Counted from the first letter of the stretch, positions 1 through 11,204 are shown. The stretch is 64,000 nucleotides of DNA from Alisma plantago-aquatica (GCA_963693085.1 OY856413.1:470015879-470079878); one strand, 5' to 3'. Numbers and translations are program-made. Notes: generated by a model not told the origin, from the sequence alone.

Positions 1-1573
1 AGAATGCTAAGTCATGTATTATTAATCTTTGTCGCTATTTTTAAAGGTTGTGCACTAAAATCATAGATCCAATTGATTTTTCTGCATTGGAAAATGCAAT
101 AGCTGTTACACTTTGTGAGATGGAGAAGATATTCCCTCCATGTTTTTTTTGACATAATGGTGCATCTATCAGTCCGTCTCTCTTATGAAGCTAAGATAGC
201 CAACCCTATTCAGTATCGTTGGATGTATACAATTGAAAGGTAACATTTCACACGTCGTGATGACTTTACCTATTGGAATGTAATTTATCATAATATTTTC
301 CTCAACTTTGTTTTCAGGTATCTAATGACCCTTAAAGGATATGTTCATAATAAAAGATATCCAGAAGGGTCAATAGTAGAAGGATATATAGCTGAAGAGT
401 GTCTAAAATTTTGTTCAAGATACTTGGATGGAGTTGAAACAAAGTTAAATCGGCCAAATAGAAACGATACTGACGAAGCAAATTTGGAAAATGAGCCAAC
501 ACTTGACAGTGATGATTGGTCGATTTTCTCGACAGTAGGTCGTGGTATTAGTAAAATGGTGACATGTGTCTTGGACGAACATACATTGAAACAAGCACAT
601 AAGTATGTACTATTCAATTGTGAAGCAATTGAACCCTACATTAAGTAAGTTAGTGTCAACTGACTTCTATTAATAAAATGCTATAACATATTAAAATAAC
701 ATATTGCACATATTTTGTATTCAGGATGCACTATGATATCATTAGGCAAAAGCATCCTCAAAAGTCCTTAAAGGAGGTTCAGAGAATACATAGTAACTCA
801 TTTGATGGATGGTTTAAGGAACATGTAAGTTTAGTTGTGGTAATTAAAGTAGTTATGCTTCATGAATAAAGTCTAACAAACTTTTCTTTTGTTAGATTGA
901 GACACTCCTAAGAACAGATATGGTAGATGACAAAATCAAGTTTCTTTCTCAAGGTCCACATCAACTAGCCATTAAGTACAAGGGCTATGTTGTCAATGGT
1001 CACAGATTTCATACCAAGGCAAAAGATGCAAATCGAACAACACAAAATAGTGGAGTCTTTCTAGTAGCTAAGACTGATTGTTATTCTAAAACCACTGACT
1101 ACAATCCAATTACTAGAGATGTAACCTACTATGGTGTTTTGAAGGATGTTATTGTGCTCAATTATTATGAACACTTTAAGATGACATTATTTAAGTGTGA
1201 TTGGGTGGAAATCTACTCAACGAGGGGAACAAAGCATGATGAACATGGGTTGACTCTTGTTAATTTGAGACACCTTCAAACTATAGGAGAACTGTTTGTA
1301 GTGGCATCTCAAGTTGGACAAGTATTTTATGTAGAAGATGTCACTGCAAAAGGGTGGCATTTTTCGGTAAAGATTGCCCCACAGTATATGTTCAACATGG
1401 AACAACAATCTTGTATTGAGAATGTCGAAGCTTATGTGCAAGGTGAAACTGGAGATGGGCCATCAATGACATCAGAGGATGGAGATACTGATTGTGACAT
1501 AGTTAGATTGGATATGGAAGGAATTACTATTGCTAGTTCAAAAACTGAAAAAGACCAATCTCGAATTCAGTAG
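1..1573 (+). pseudogene. CACTA (En/Spm) TNP2-type transposase, C-terminal part, decayed
   Basis: Exon-like pieces at about 1-239, 319-648, 725-825 and 895-1573 match the C-terminal half of plant CACTA transposases (TNP2). The first two read like the DUF4218 region (KGYVHNKRYPEGSIVEGYIA, then ECLKFCSRYL). The last reads like DUF4216 (DVTYYGVLKDVIVLNYY, then FKMTLFKCDWVE and ASQVGQVFYVED). Introns with GT/AG-like borders separate the pieces. The catalytic N-terminal part lies left of the window. A T-run at about 141-148 carries one base too many, which shifts the frame just before a VHLSVRLSYEAKIA-like stretch, so the copy is dead although the last exon is open for 217 codons. TNP2 proteins bind and cut element termini. 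Family assignment is from remembered domain patterns; no search was run. Confidence 0.85.
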
Positions 1574-2115
1574 GATGATGAAAGTGTATCTCAAAGTGAT
1601 GATGATGACTGTTTTGAATTAGAAGATTACAAAATAGTAGCCAATGTTTCTTTTTGTTTCTCATTAATATTTGACTTAAATAAGCCTTTTTTGGCTCAAT
1701 GTATCTCTTTAATTTTCTGTCTCAAATTGTGCTCTAGCTAGGTGTATCAATTTTGCATGTCTGACATTATTCTTATTCATATTTATCCTTGTCTCTACTG
1801 TTGTTTATAATTATATTTTCTTAAATATCTGAATTTCATTTTCAAATATTATTAATAAAATTGTTATTTTGTTGTTCAATATTTTTCTAAATGTGACCAT
1901 TTTTATGTGACTTGATATACACAAGATGAGAGAACAGTACAGTGACAACTGCCATAACATGACAGCCGCAAGCAATGATAAGAACAACAACAATGATTCC
2001 TATACGGCGACTCATTTGCCTAGCATTACTCGACATGCTTGTTGGCAATCTTTGAACATGTCAACCTAAAATTGCTCCAAAAAAAATTTAGCTTCCCTTC
2101 CAACTGAAATTCGTA
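1574..2115. other. AT-rich spacer between the two CACTA genes
   Basis: No coding similarity is visible. It continues a short acidic stretch after the TNP2 stop, then becomes T-rich, which fits a 3' untranslated region and intergenic spacer of the CACTA element. Confidence 0.5.
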
Positions 2116-4605
2116 ATGATAGAGCAAACAAATTCAATAAAACTGCTGCTATCTCTGCAAAAAATACCCAATCAGCCACGTCTCCCCAAAATAACATCTC
2201 TGATCACCATAATGAGTCATTGAATGTTACAACAACACCTTCTGATGGGCTAGGTAATCATTTCATTCATATCATTGTATTTATAGTGCTGCATTTAATC
2301 ATATATAATTATGCATATATATTTTATCCTTTATGAATGAATGCTTAGGTCAAAAACATCGAGCAAACAAATTCAATAAAACTGCTGCTAGCTCTGCCAA
2401 AAATGCCCAATCAGCCACGTCTCCCCAAGACTCTAATATGGTTGGTGGTTCAAATCCTCTCAAACATGCACAACTAAAAAGGAGATGGGAACAAGGTTCC
2501 AAAATCAACAAAATAAAGAAAGTGGCGATAAAGTTACAAGATCAAGAATTTCACAGCTACCCCGTGTGCCTAATGTCAATCCTTCCATGCCTATTGATTC
2601 AAGAATTGTAGAGAATAGAGCTTCCACTAACCAAAATAGCAATGTATTTCCTGATAACATGGACCAAAATAACATCTCTGATCACCATGTTGAGTCATTG
2701 AATGTTACAACAACACCTTTTGATGGGCTAGGTAATCATTTCATTCATATCATTGTATTTATAATGTTGCATTTAATCATATATAATTATGCATATATAT
2801 ATTTTATCCTTTATGAATGAATGCTTAGGTCAAAAACATCGAGCATGTGGCCAAACACAATGTTTGAAAGTTTGGAAAAGAAAGCCCGACGATCCAATTC
2901 CCATTGAGAAAAATCAATTTGGACAACCAGTAGGTGAAAACCAAAGTCACTTATCAAGTGTTCTGACAACCATTGCAAGAGATCCCAATCCTTGTCCACT
3001 AAACTATGAGGACTGGAGACAATTTCCAGCAAGTAAAAAAGATTCTATATGGAATTTTGTGAAGGTATATTATTAAATTTTATTTTTAAATGGTTAAATG
3101 AAGCATCTAATTGATATTCTTTATGTTGGTAGAGTAAATTCACAATGGATTCAGATCTGAAGGAGTGGAAAATGAAGAGACTATGAAAGAAATGGAAGGA
3201 CCACAAGTGCAAGTTAAGGAGACTATACTCCATAGAAGATAGTCCATACGAACAACATCTTGAACAAGTTCCCCGCGTGGACAAGTCGCATTGAAATTTC
3301 TTGTCGATTATTGGAGGAGTAATAAAGGAAAGGTAATATTATTTTTTCTATTTGTTGATACTTATAGTACCGCATAGATAATTACTATGCACAATACTGC
3401 AATGTTTTCCACAGAGGAAGTCTATAACTAACAAGACAAGCAGAAAATTTCAAAAGGTTAGCCACACAACAGGAACCAAGTCGTTTGCATGTCTGAAATA
3501 TGATGTAAGTTAGTAATTTTTGTGATCCATTTAGATAATTTGATGGCATTCGTTAATTTGATGTTTAAAATAACCTTGTTTGAGTGATAAAGATGGAGAA
3601 GGAAATAGGCAGAGAAGTGGATGTGATAATGTTTTTTGAGAAAACTCATCGTAAAAAAGATGGGAGCATAGTTGATGTTGAATCCGCCAAAATTTTGGTA
3701 CAACACATAATATCCTATAGTATTATGTTACATTTACTAATTTCATTGAGGTATATATTTGGTATAAATTGCATCTCGTATGATTTGTTGTATGTAGGAA
3801 AAAATTTCTGAGGTAGGAGAAGAGCTGCGAAGAAAACAACCTGATGTTACTTCAGATGAAATTTATAGTAATGTTATGGGAGAAGAGAGACCAGGATATG
3901 TTCGTGGTTATGGACTTGGACCATCACCTTCTGATATCTGGGGAAAGAACCGTAAACCCCGAGAAGCTGAAGAAGAACAAAGGAAGCATTTCCAGGATAA
4001 GCTTGAAGAACAACGGTTGGAATTTGATGCAAAACTTCAACAACAAAAGGATGAATTCAACCAAAAATTAGAGGAGTTACTTGCCTTAACTAGAGAAGGA
4101 AATAGTCAAGCACTGCATGATGGTACTGGCCAAGTATGAATACATTTTATACAAGATGTGTGGTATCAATTATTTTCCATGTTAACTTTTATGGACTTAT
4201 GACAAAAATAAAATAATTGTGCAGACAAACTTATCAATGCAAACTCCACTCCATATAAGACATTCATCATTTAAGAAGGGACAAGTATGTTTGTATTACT
4301 GTGAATTGCACTTCATTTTATGTTTATATAAATGTATTATATCAACTGTATTTCTTTTGTAGGATGTGTATCTGCTGAGTTTTACAGATCCAGATGCTAG
4401 AATTGCATTCAGTCGAGTCTCTGAGGTTGACCCCATGAAAAGGGTGGGAAGTGCAATTTTAGGCTCATCTTTTGTTGTTGTTTTTGTAGAGGTTGCTTTG
4501 TTGGGCAAAGATCCTCTAGTTAGACCTTATGATCAATATCAATCTGTTGATGATGATGTTGGCAATGTCATAGCATGGCCGAAAACACATACGTTGCCAA
4601 GGTGA
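2116..4605 (+). pseudogene. CACTA-associated Ptta/En/Spm (Transposase_24-like) protein, multi-exon, decayed
   Basis: Exon-like blocks resemble the second gene of plant CACTA elements. The block at about 2820-3064 contains LKVWKRKPDDPIPIE, QPVGENQSHLSS and ARDPNPCPLNYEDWR; 3590-3700 contains FFEKTHRKKDGSIVD; 3799-4136 contains ERPGYVRGYGLGPSPSDIWG followed by a charged coiled coil (about 3955-4110, E/Q/K-rich with leucine spacing). The block at 4366-4605 ends with RPYDQYQSVDDDVGN and AWPK, like the C-terminus of this family. Introns of about 100 bp separate blocks. The block at 3130-3335 is not cleanly open. These proteins accompany TNP2 and probably help bind subterminal DNA; that role is family inference. 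It sits downstream of TNP2 on the same strand, as expected within one transposon. Confidence 0.75.
2119..2844 (+). repeat. Partial tandem duplication of an exon plus intron in the CACTA gene
   Basis: The segment 2119-2361 recurs at 2362-2844. Both copies begin with AGCAAACAAATTCAATAAAA and end with TTATGAATGAATGCTTAGGT followed by AAAAACATCGAGC. The second copy holds about 240 extra bases in its middle, after TCTCCCC. Copies differ at several positions, so the event is not recent. Confidence 0.85.
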
Positions 4606-6612
4606 GAAGTTCACCACAGCTGAGCATCCACCATCCATGTCAAAGATCTCCTAAGAGCCAACTATTATACTAGGAATGGATGTGTCCCATGGGAGCCCTG
4701 GGTAGTTGGACAAGCCATCAATAGCTGCTGTAAGTTTTGAATTTTGACTCCTTAGCATATGAATGGGTTTTTGAATGCTTAAGAGATACAAGTTAACTAA
4801 AACCTAACCATAATTTAAGAGTTAGGTACATTTTTCACTTTTTCCTTTATCATCCATGAAGTTATTTTATTTTGGTGTCCTTCAGTTTCATTAAACTAAC
4901 ACGAAATCATCATGCTATAGTATGCATTCTTGGATACTATCTAAAGAGAGGAGAGCTATAGTTGGTTTTATGTAATCCACTTTGGAATTGGAGGATGATC
5001 TTTACCCCTTTGTGTTACAGTTCCATCTTGATGCTGGAAAGGGACATGTATACATGTACATTTTTGTGAAGATCGAGTTGCATTGAATTTCAAAGACTCC
5101 TTTTGTTGAATGCATGTCTGAAGCTTTCCATGGGCATGACAGACATTCTATTGATGCTAAGTGTGCACAAAGATGGTATGCTACTAACTTATAATGATAC
5201 ATATCATACAAGTGAACCGGAAGTTACCATCATTATTGCTACCCATGCTTTAGTGCTTCTATGCCCATCATTTGATTTTTAAAGATACCAAACTTATTTA
5301 CATATCATTTCAGTTTCCATTGGAGAATCTTAGAGTGGAAAAAATGTGTTGAGTGCTCAATTAGAAGAGAAGGATGAGCTGAAGAGGGAAGGTTATTCAA
5401 CATGTCACTTTGTAAGTGTAATTGTAATTTTTTATAAATTGCCCTCAAGTGACCACTCTAGCTGTTGTGATAGTTGAACAATCACATGTGTTTTTGCATA
5501 TGCTAGATTTTGTTGGAGGTCCATCTGTCTATGAGGCTTGCACCATTAGGGGTGACATGGCTTCCTCTGTATATAATATGAATTGTGCATGCTCTATTTT
5601 GCATCTACTTTAAGCCAAATATGGTCAAAAGCCCTGCAGCTCTGCATTCCTATCCCTGATCTCTTTCCAATTAACATACATAACTCCAAAGGTGCACCCA
5701 AAGTGGTGTATTGAGGAAAATACAAACTTTCCACGCCTTTTTATGTATAGTTACTTTCATGTTCTTGAACTAGACATGATCAGGTTAGAAGTGGAGCCAA
5801 CCAAGACCAAACTAGTTTTTATCTATAGGGAGGACTATAGTGGCTGAATACAATCCAAGACAACCCAATTGCAGCCTTGTCAAATATGTGAGATAATGAC
5901 TGGTTTATAGGTCAGATGGTGGAATTTCCTTCTGCATTGAGGGAAGCATTGCACTTTGTACAATGAGATGTGGAAGCCACATATTTGCCTAATAACTACA
6001 TGCTTCTGAGGAGTATGTTCGGCTTCCCTGTAGGACAAGCATGTTTGGTGCACATATTTTCTACATCTCTGTTTAATAATTAACTCATGAATTTACCATT
6101 GCATATTCGGCACATTTTTTTTAGAGAAGGAATCATTATTTACCTTGTTATTATGTCTCAATCTTCACATGCCTTCATACATATTGCCAAGGGATTTCAT
6201 CTGTTGGGGAGTTTTTATATTGTTCTCTATTGAATAAGCAAACATCACTCATAATTATTGAAGTTGGTTCTCTTATTGCTTTGATAGAGATGGAATGTAA
6301 ATTTCTTTTTAATTTGATGAATAAGCAAACATGAACATTGCTTTGATAGAGACGGAATATAAATTTCTTTTTAATTTGATGAACCAATGTACTGTCATGC
6401 TAACTGTAATCATGTACTAGTGAGATGTTTTAATGAACATCACACTTCTATTGCTGCAACTTGCAAGAGGAATTAACCATTACTGAAAGTCTTTTTTTGG
6501 TAATGGTTTTTTCTAATTTCAGAGCTAAAACCTGAGAAGAGCATGAAATTGCATTAGGTCCTTGGAGGAAGCTATCAAAGGAAAATGAAATTGCAAATCA
6601 AGAAAGAAAGGT
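4606..6612. other. Non-coding interior of the CACTA element
   Basis: About 2 kb without a recognisable reading frame. Small ORFs are scattered and unlike known families. It probably contains intron and spacer sequence between the Transposase_24-like gene and the last coding block near 6.6-7.2 kb. The only clear structure is the short duplication at 6276-6382. Confidence 0.4.
6276..6382 (+). repeat. Two-copy direct repeat of about 45-50 bp
   Basis: The string TTGCTTTGATAGAGAYGGAA followed by TRTAAATTTCTTTTTAATTTGATGA occurs twice, at about 6276-6320 and 6338-6382, with ATAAGCAAACAT near both. Copies differ by two or three bases. Confidence 0.8.
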
Positions 6613-6837
6613 TTGCTTGCCATTTGTCAGTTAGTCTGTTGCTGGATTCGACATGGATGTTACAGCTGCTCTGTATTAGGCCACTTGGTGGATTCAACAT
6701 GGATGTTGAGTACTGTTGCATATGTATTGACTATGGATATGTTTGGACCTATTGTTGATAATGCAGGTGGCATTGTTGAGATGAGTCAGCAGGTAAATTA
6801 TTTGCCCTTATTATTTGCTACTTTACACTATTATTGA
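6613..6837 (+). CDS. Small unrecognised ORF inside the CACTA element
   Basis: A 74-codon open frame, cysteine-rich at the N-terminus and ending beside a GTAAATTA donor-like site at about 6793. It contains two near-copies of a short RHGCYSCS / STWMLST-like stretch, reflecting a small internal DNA repeat. I do not recognise it. It may be the exon that joins the block starting at 6868 through an intron. Low confidence that it is translated. Confidence 0.2.
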   Translation: MLAICQLVCCWIRHGCYSCSVLGHLVDSTWMLSTVAYVLTMDMFGPIVDNAGGIVEMSQQVNYLPLLFATLHYY

Positions 6838-6870
6838 TAATGCAGCAATCACACAATTGTTTACCAGGAG

Positions 6871-7176
6871 TTGGATGAAATAATAAAGTTTGTAAACGTC
6901 TTGGTGGATGAAGAGAAAGATGACCTGCACATAAACAAGGATTCAGTCCAAATCTCTACAGTAAAGGAAACCAAGGAAGCCAATATGGATGTCACTCCAG
7001 AGAGATCAGTAAGTAGGAGAATTAAAGGAAGTGGCACAAAGATGAAGAGGCGAGGGTCTGCGAGAAAGATTGAGAGTAACAGAAGAAGTCCAAGACTAGT
7101 GGATTTTCATAATCTAGAAGTGACGTCTAAAGTAGATCAAAGTTTAATCACACCAACGCCGATCTGTACAACCTGA
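6871..7176 (+). CDS. Unrecognised basic ORF in the CACTA element (possible terminal exon)
   Basis: A 101-codon open frame with no family I recognise. The N-terminal third is acidic (DEIIKFVNVLVDEEKDDLH). Residues about 48-76 are strongly basic (SRRIKGSGTKMKRRGSARKI, then NRRSPRLV), resembling a nuclear-localisation or DNA-binding tail. An acceptor-like TTTACCAG lies just before it at 6862-6869, so the start methionine may be internal to an exon. Position between the Transposase_24-like gene and the 3' subterminal repeats suggests an accessory protein of the transposon or a captured host exon. Function unknown. Confidence 0.35.
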   Translation: MDEIIKFVNVLVDEEKDDLHINKDSVQISTVKETKEANMDVTPERSVSRRIKGSGTKMKRRGSARKIESNRRSPRLVDFHNLEVTSKVDQSLITPTPICTT

Positions 7177-7377
7177 GGAATGAATATAGACTTAATCAAG
7201 ATAATCATGTTGCAACTCCTGTAGTTTCTGGTTTATAAGCGGCTATACAGATGGTTAATTCAATTAATTCAGTCATTCATGCCTCCCTACTATTGTTCTT
7301 TTAAGTCAGTGAAGACTATATTGGCATGTGAAGCCATCCAAGTTCAATGGAGCTTGGTAAAGATTGGTGTTGTATTC

Positions 7378-7457
7378 AATATAAGGGGCAAGGTAAAACG
7401 TCCTCCCCATTTAATTCAATATAAGGGGCAAGGTAAAATGTCCTCCCCATGTAATTC
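7378..7457 (+). repeat. 40-bp tandem duplication
   Basis: AATATAAGGGGCAAGGTAAA followed by AYGTCCTCCCCATKTAATTC occurs twice in direct tandem with a 40-bp period and two base differences. Confidence 0.9.
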
Positions 7458-7559
7458 TCAATTGATTATAAATAAAAATTATTCATACTTTCAGAAAAGT
7501 GAGTTCGTCTACAATTGACATTCATTTAGAAATAATGATAATGAATTGAAAATTGAATG

Positions 7560-7700
7560 ACTAAAAGCCATGAACATGTACTAATACAAAACTAGTAGTC
7601 ATTAGTGGTGTTTTTTATACGCCATTAAACTCAATAAGAACATTTTCATACACCAACAAAATAAAAAATAGTGGCATTTGTATAAAAGCCAATTGATGGA
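7560..7700 (+). repeat. CACTA subterminal repeats, left piece of the interrupted 3' end
   Basis: Short degenerate copies of a TAGTGG...GCCA motif (for example ATTAGTGG, TATACGCCATT, AATAGTGGC, AAAAGCCAATTG) occur here. The same motif continues after the LTR retrotransposon at 19478. They form the subterminal region of one CACTA terminus, split by the insertion at 7701. Confidence 0.7.
7696..7700. repeat. Target-site duplication ATGGA, left copy
   Basis: ATGGA directly before the 5' LTR; the identical ATGGA follows the 3' LTR at 19473-19477. Confidence 0.95.
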
Positions 7701-7968
7701 TGATGAGTGCATACTCATCATGATTTTCAATTACCTTTTTGGAACAATTTAATATCTATTCCACATCTTTTCACCATAATATGAATCATAATGCACAAAA
7801 CTACTCAGTGATTCAATAATCAAGGTTTTAACTAAATATCTTTCATTTTATGCAGGTGTAGCAGGAAACTCCATGCAAACGGTCTCAAGACCGTTTGGAT
7901 CCATGCGGTCTCAAGACCGTTTGCTGGAATACACAAAGAACAAGACGAAACCAGTTGCCCAAGAAGTC

Positions 7969-8353
7969 CACGCGGTCTCAAGACCGATTGGTCCCATGCG
8001 GTCCCAAGACCGTTTGGTCCCATGCGGTCCCAAGACCGTTTGGTCCCATGCGGTCCCAAGACCGTTTGGTCCCATGCGGTCCCAAGACCGTTTGGTCCCA
8101 TGCGGTCTCAAGACCGTTTGGTCCCATGCGGTCCCAAGACCGTTTCGTCCCATGCGGTCCCAAGACCGTTTGGTCCCATGCGGTCCCAAGACCGTTTGGT
8201 CCCATGCGGTCCCAAGACCGTTTGGTCCCATGCGGTCTCAAGACCGTTTGGTCCCATGCGGTCCCAAGACCGTTTGGTCCCATGCGGTCCCAAGGCCGTT
8301 TGGTCCCATGCGGTCCCAAGACCGTTTGGTCCCGCGCGGTCCCAAGACCGTTC
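7969..8353 (+). repeat. 26-bp tandem array, about 14.8 units (5' LTR)
   Basis: The unit is GGTCCCATGCGGTCCCAAGA followed by CCGTTT. Each unit holds a hairpin-capable CGGTC-CCAA-GACCG, and variants with CGGTCT-CA-AGACCG. Units are nearly identical. 26 is not a multiple of 3, and all six reading frames stay open here, which creates spurious ORFs with a 26-residue period. Confidence 0.97.
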
Positions 8354-8459
8354 GATGCAAGCGCAAGGATCGATTGAAGAACTAAAGCCGCGCGACCACG
8401 CCAAAGCCAGGTCCAATCAAAGCAAGACCGTTTGGCGCTCAAACGACCTCCAAACCGTT

Positions 8460-8570
8460 TGATGCCCAAACGGTCTCAAGACCTTTTGGTGCCCAAGCGG
8501 TCTCAAGACCGTTTGGCGCCCAAACGGTCTCAAGACCGTTTGGCGCCCAAACGGTCTCCAAACCGTTTGG
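8460..8570 (+). repeat. Second palindrome group between the array and the TATA box
   Basis: Four spaced copies of a motif like CCAAACGGTCTCAAGACCGT followed by TTGG, separated by TGCC/CGCC, and closed by a CCAAACGGTCTCCAAACCGT variant. The arms are 9-11 bp around a 2-bp centre. The same block is in the 3' LTR at about 18000-18110. Confidence 0.9.
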
Positions 8571-8621
8571 AGAAGATATTTCCAGCAACTTATCCAAACC
8601 GTTTGGGATCAGATCTGAAAC

Positions 8622-8629
8622 TATAAATA
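8622..8629 (+). promoter_or_regulatory. TATA box of the 5' LTR promoter
   Basis: TATAAATA in the context GAAACTATAAATAGACCC, the only strong plant-type TATA box near the middle of the LTR. The 26-bp array and the palindromes lie immediately upstream. The equivalent in the 3' LTR is 18161-18168. Confidence 0.75.
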
Positions 8630-9025
8630 GACCCCCAGGGTCCCCATTTCGAGGCATCGGTTCCGGACGCCGAAAGGCTGCCAGAGCACCACACCGATCA
8701 AGTTCCACTCCATCTACCGCTGGTGTTGCGTCCAAGGAGGCCAAGAAGAGGAAGAAGACGGCGCAAGGAGCACATCTTCTTCACCGAGCTGCGTCCACCC
8801 TCTGCACCGAGCTCATGGCGGATCTATATTTCTCTCCTATCCTTCTTGTATCTCGTATCATGAGCAAGTAGTCCTCTTTCGCTGGGGTGCGGGGACTAGC
8901 CCCGCTGCCCATGCAAACCATGTTCTTTTGTTAAACTTTCCATGGCAATGTATATAACTCTTCATTTTGTCGTTTATCGTTAAGCTTGTAGGTTGGTTAT
9001 GTGCATGTTTTCATCTTTGTGCTCC

Positions 9026-9095
9026 CTATGTTGCGATAACTTCAATGCATGGGTTCCTATGTTGCGATAACTTCAAGGCATGGGTTGGAACGTCG
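9026..9095 (+). repeat. Short direct duplication in the LTR
   Basis: TCCTATGTTGCGATAACTTC followed by AAKGCATGGGT occurs twice in tandem. The 3' LTR has the same pair near 18565-18630. Confidence 0.85.
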
Positions 9096-9138
9096 TTTAG
9101 CATGTTTGACCCTTGACGATAACTTCCGATGGGTTCCT

Positions 9139-9552
9139 TGAGGTCGTAAGTGTATGATCCGCGAGGGGACGAGCCATCTAGCCTTCGGTGATGCTTCTGT
9201 GCGCCTAACGCCTGTATAGGGGGTTCACAACCTTAGTTGGATTTTGCATCATCTTGCTAAACGTCGATGTTTGCTCGCATGTCACCTTCCTGCTTGTTTA
9301 TCGGTTAACGCGGCTGACTCCCAAACTAGAAATAGGATGGGATTTCATCGAGGTCGTAAGTGTATGATCTGCGAGGGGACGAGCCATCTAGCCTTCGGTG
9401 ACGCTTCTGTGCGCCTAACGCCCGTATGGGGGGTTCACAACCTCCGTGGATTTCTGTATCTTCAGAGCCGTAAGACATGTGATCCGGATGGCGATGAGAA
9501 ATCGGCTGCCTATGGTGATGCTTACGCGGACCTAACGCCCGTATGGGGGGTT
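9139..9552 (+). repeat. Three copies of a ~100-bp repeat in the 5' LTR
   Basis: A module beginning GAGGTCGTAAGTGTATGATC and ending AACGCC...GGGGGGTTC occurs at about 9139-9225, 9350-9436 and, more diverged, 9464-9552 (starting AGAGCCGTAAGACATGTGAT). The 3' LTR carries the same set. Short open frames across it are by-products of the repeat. Confidence 0.85.
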
Positions 9553-9938
9553 CTGCAGCAGCTCTATTTGGAGTGTTATATCGTGCCTGGTTTGTTTGCT
9601 AAAGAGTATGTTTGTGAGTGTAGCGGTGGTCAAACCCGGTACCATCCCAGCGATTCCATATCATTGATCTAAACTCATCTTTCTTTCCGCATTTACTTTC
9701 TTGCAATTAGTTTAATCAAACCCAAATCAACCTATTGTTCTAAATATTAGTCTTACTTAAGCTAGATCTAACTGACAAAGATTCTTAAAAACGTTGTCCT
9801 TTGGGTTCGATCCTCAACTATACTGCGATAAGATCCGTCTGCTTGCGGGTGGTATTGTTGCACTTGGTTTTGGTAAAAGCTCGGGGATATAAACTCCGAG
9901 TGAATTTGTTAGTGCATTCAAAAAGCCACATCAAATTC

Positions 9939-9956
9939 TGGCGCCGTTGCCGGGGA
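9939..9956 (+). promoter_or_regulatory. Primer-binding site, tRNA-Asp type
   Basis: TGGCGCCGTTGCCGGGGA lies five bases after the LTR. This matches the tRNA-Asp-type primer site usual in plant Athila and Tat elements, where minus-strand synthesis starts. Confidence 0.92.
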
Positions 9957-10112
9957 CAACAGAATCAGTCAGTCAAATCTAGTTCTTTTAAGACTAATCT
10001 AGGATTTTGTTTTCTTTTTGAAACTATCGCTCATCTTTTTGATCTTTATTCTACACCAAGGATCTCACTTTCAAACCTTTTCAAATTTCAGGTGCTCTTT
10101 GACGATTAGTGC

Positions 10113-11204
10113 ATGCACCGTTCGGATAGTCTCGGACTGACTGCGAGCTTTGATCCCAAAATCGATAGAACCTTCCATCGTCAGATCCGAGAGAATCAAG
10201 CCAGAATGGCGCAAGAAGAAGAAGTAGCCCGTAGGGTGTCTCAAGCCATCAATGCACAGAGAGAAAGGTTCATGCAAGAAGCTAGAGCTGCGGTTCAACA
10301 GGAGATCTTAGCAGCACAGGCAGCAGCGCAGGCAGCAGAACTTCAGAAGGATCTTAGAGAGTTCTCTATCCCAAAGGCCGTGAATGTCTATCATCCGGTG
10401 CAGCCTCCTCCCATCGAAGCTGCCAACTTTGAGATTAGAGCACATTGGATAACCTTGCTTCAAAACAACCCATTCTACGGTAAACAAGCTGAAGACAGCC
10501 AAGGTCATCTTCTCAGATTCATTGACCTGTGTGCTATGACGAAGCAAAATGGAGTCTCTGATGATGCTATTCGACTCCGTCTCTTCAAGTACTCTCTGGC
10601 TGATAGAGCCATTAGTTGGTACAACTCACTACAGAGTGATGTACCCATCACCACCTGGGAGCAGCTTCAAAACGCCTTTCTGGAAAAGTTCTACCCCCCA
10701 TCTCTTACATATGAGATCAGGGGACGAATCACAAATTTCACTCAAGTCCCAGGAGAAACTCTTTCCGAAGCTTGGGATAGATACAAGGAGCTCCTATGCA
10801 AATGCCCACACCATGGAATTCCTAAGAACCAGCTGATAGAGATATTCTACAGGGGTGTGGAGGATGATGTTAAGATGTTCCTTGACTCCTCGTCTGGAGG
10901 GAACTTCATGCGGCAAAGTTACGACAGTGCATGGAGAGTAGTCACCCTGGGAGCAGAAAATCAAGCCAACTGGGGCAGATCTATTGGTAAAGGAGTCTTA
11001 AAGGTAGCTATGGCTGACGCTATCCCAGAATACAAATCTATAGCTGAAACTTTGAAAGTCTTAGTTGCAAAGCAAGATCACATAGAATCATCCCTTGCTG
11101 CGATTGGAAGAGGACATTCTCCAACTAGGAAACCAGAACAGGTCAAGTCCACTTCTTTGTTTTGTGAAGCGTGCAAAGGCACTGACCATTCCACACTATC
11201 ATGA
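10113..11204 (+). pseudogene. gag: gag (capsid part) of the Athila/Tat-type element
   Basis: A 363-codon open segment. After a Q/A/E-rich N-terminal helix (residues about 25-90) comes a retrotransposon gag domain (about 105-270) with FIDLCAMTKQNGVSDDAIRL, WYNSLQSDVPITTWEQL, FLEKFYP and CPHHGIPKNQLIEIFYRG. A zinc-knuckle start, C-x2-C-x4-H, is at the end (CEACKGTDHSTLS). The TGA at 11202-11204 sits exactly where the fourth zinc ligand, a cysteine, is expected, so a nonsense change of a Cys codon ends the frame. Gag builds the virus-like particle. The start is the first ATG after the primer site that opens the frame. The frame is the same as all downstream pol segments. Confidence 0.93.

Larger units (their letters stand above)
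7701..9933 (+). repeat. 5' LTR of the Athila/Tat-type element
   Basis: Begins TGATGAGTGCATACTCATCA and ends AAAAAGCCACATCA. It contains palindromic AAACGGTCTCAAGACCGTTT motifs (7877-7896, 8522-8541 and others), a 26-bp tandem array, a TATA box, and three copies of a roughly 100-bp repeat in the distal half. Matches 17188-19472. Confidence 0.97.

Noticed and set aside
7969..8353. CRISPR-like array
   Set aside because: Units are directly contiguous with no variable spacers, lie in a plant LTR and recur in the sister LTR.
7832..8469. Long open frames on both strands over the 26-bp array (also 17319-18008)
   Set aside because: All six frames stay open because a 26-bp unit with no stop repeats; the predicted peptides are 26-residue repeats in every frame. 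A by-product of the repeat, not a protein.
9244..9672. 142-codon ORF conserved in both LTRs (also 18783-19211)
   Set aside because: Conservation follows from recent LTR identity; the frame spans the ~100-bp LTR modules and matches no family.
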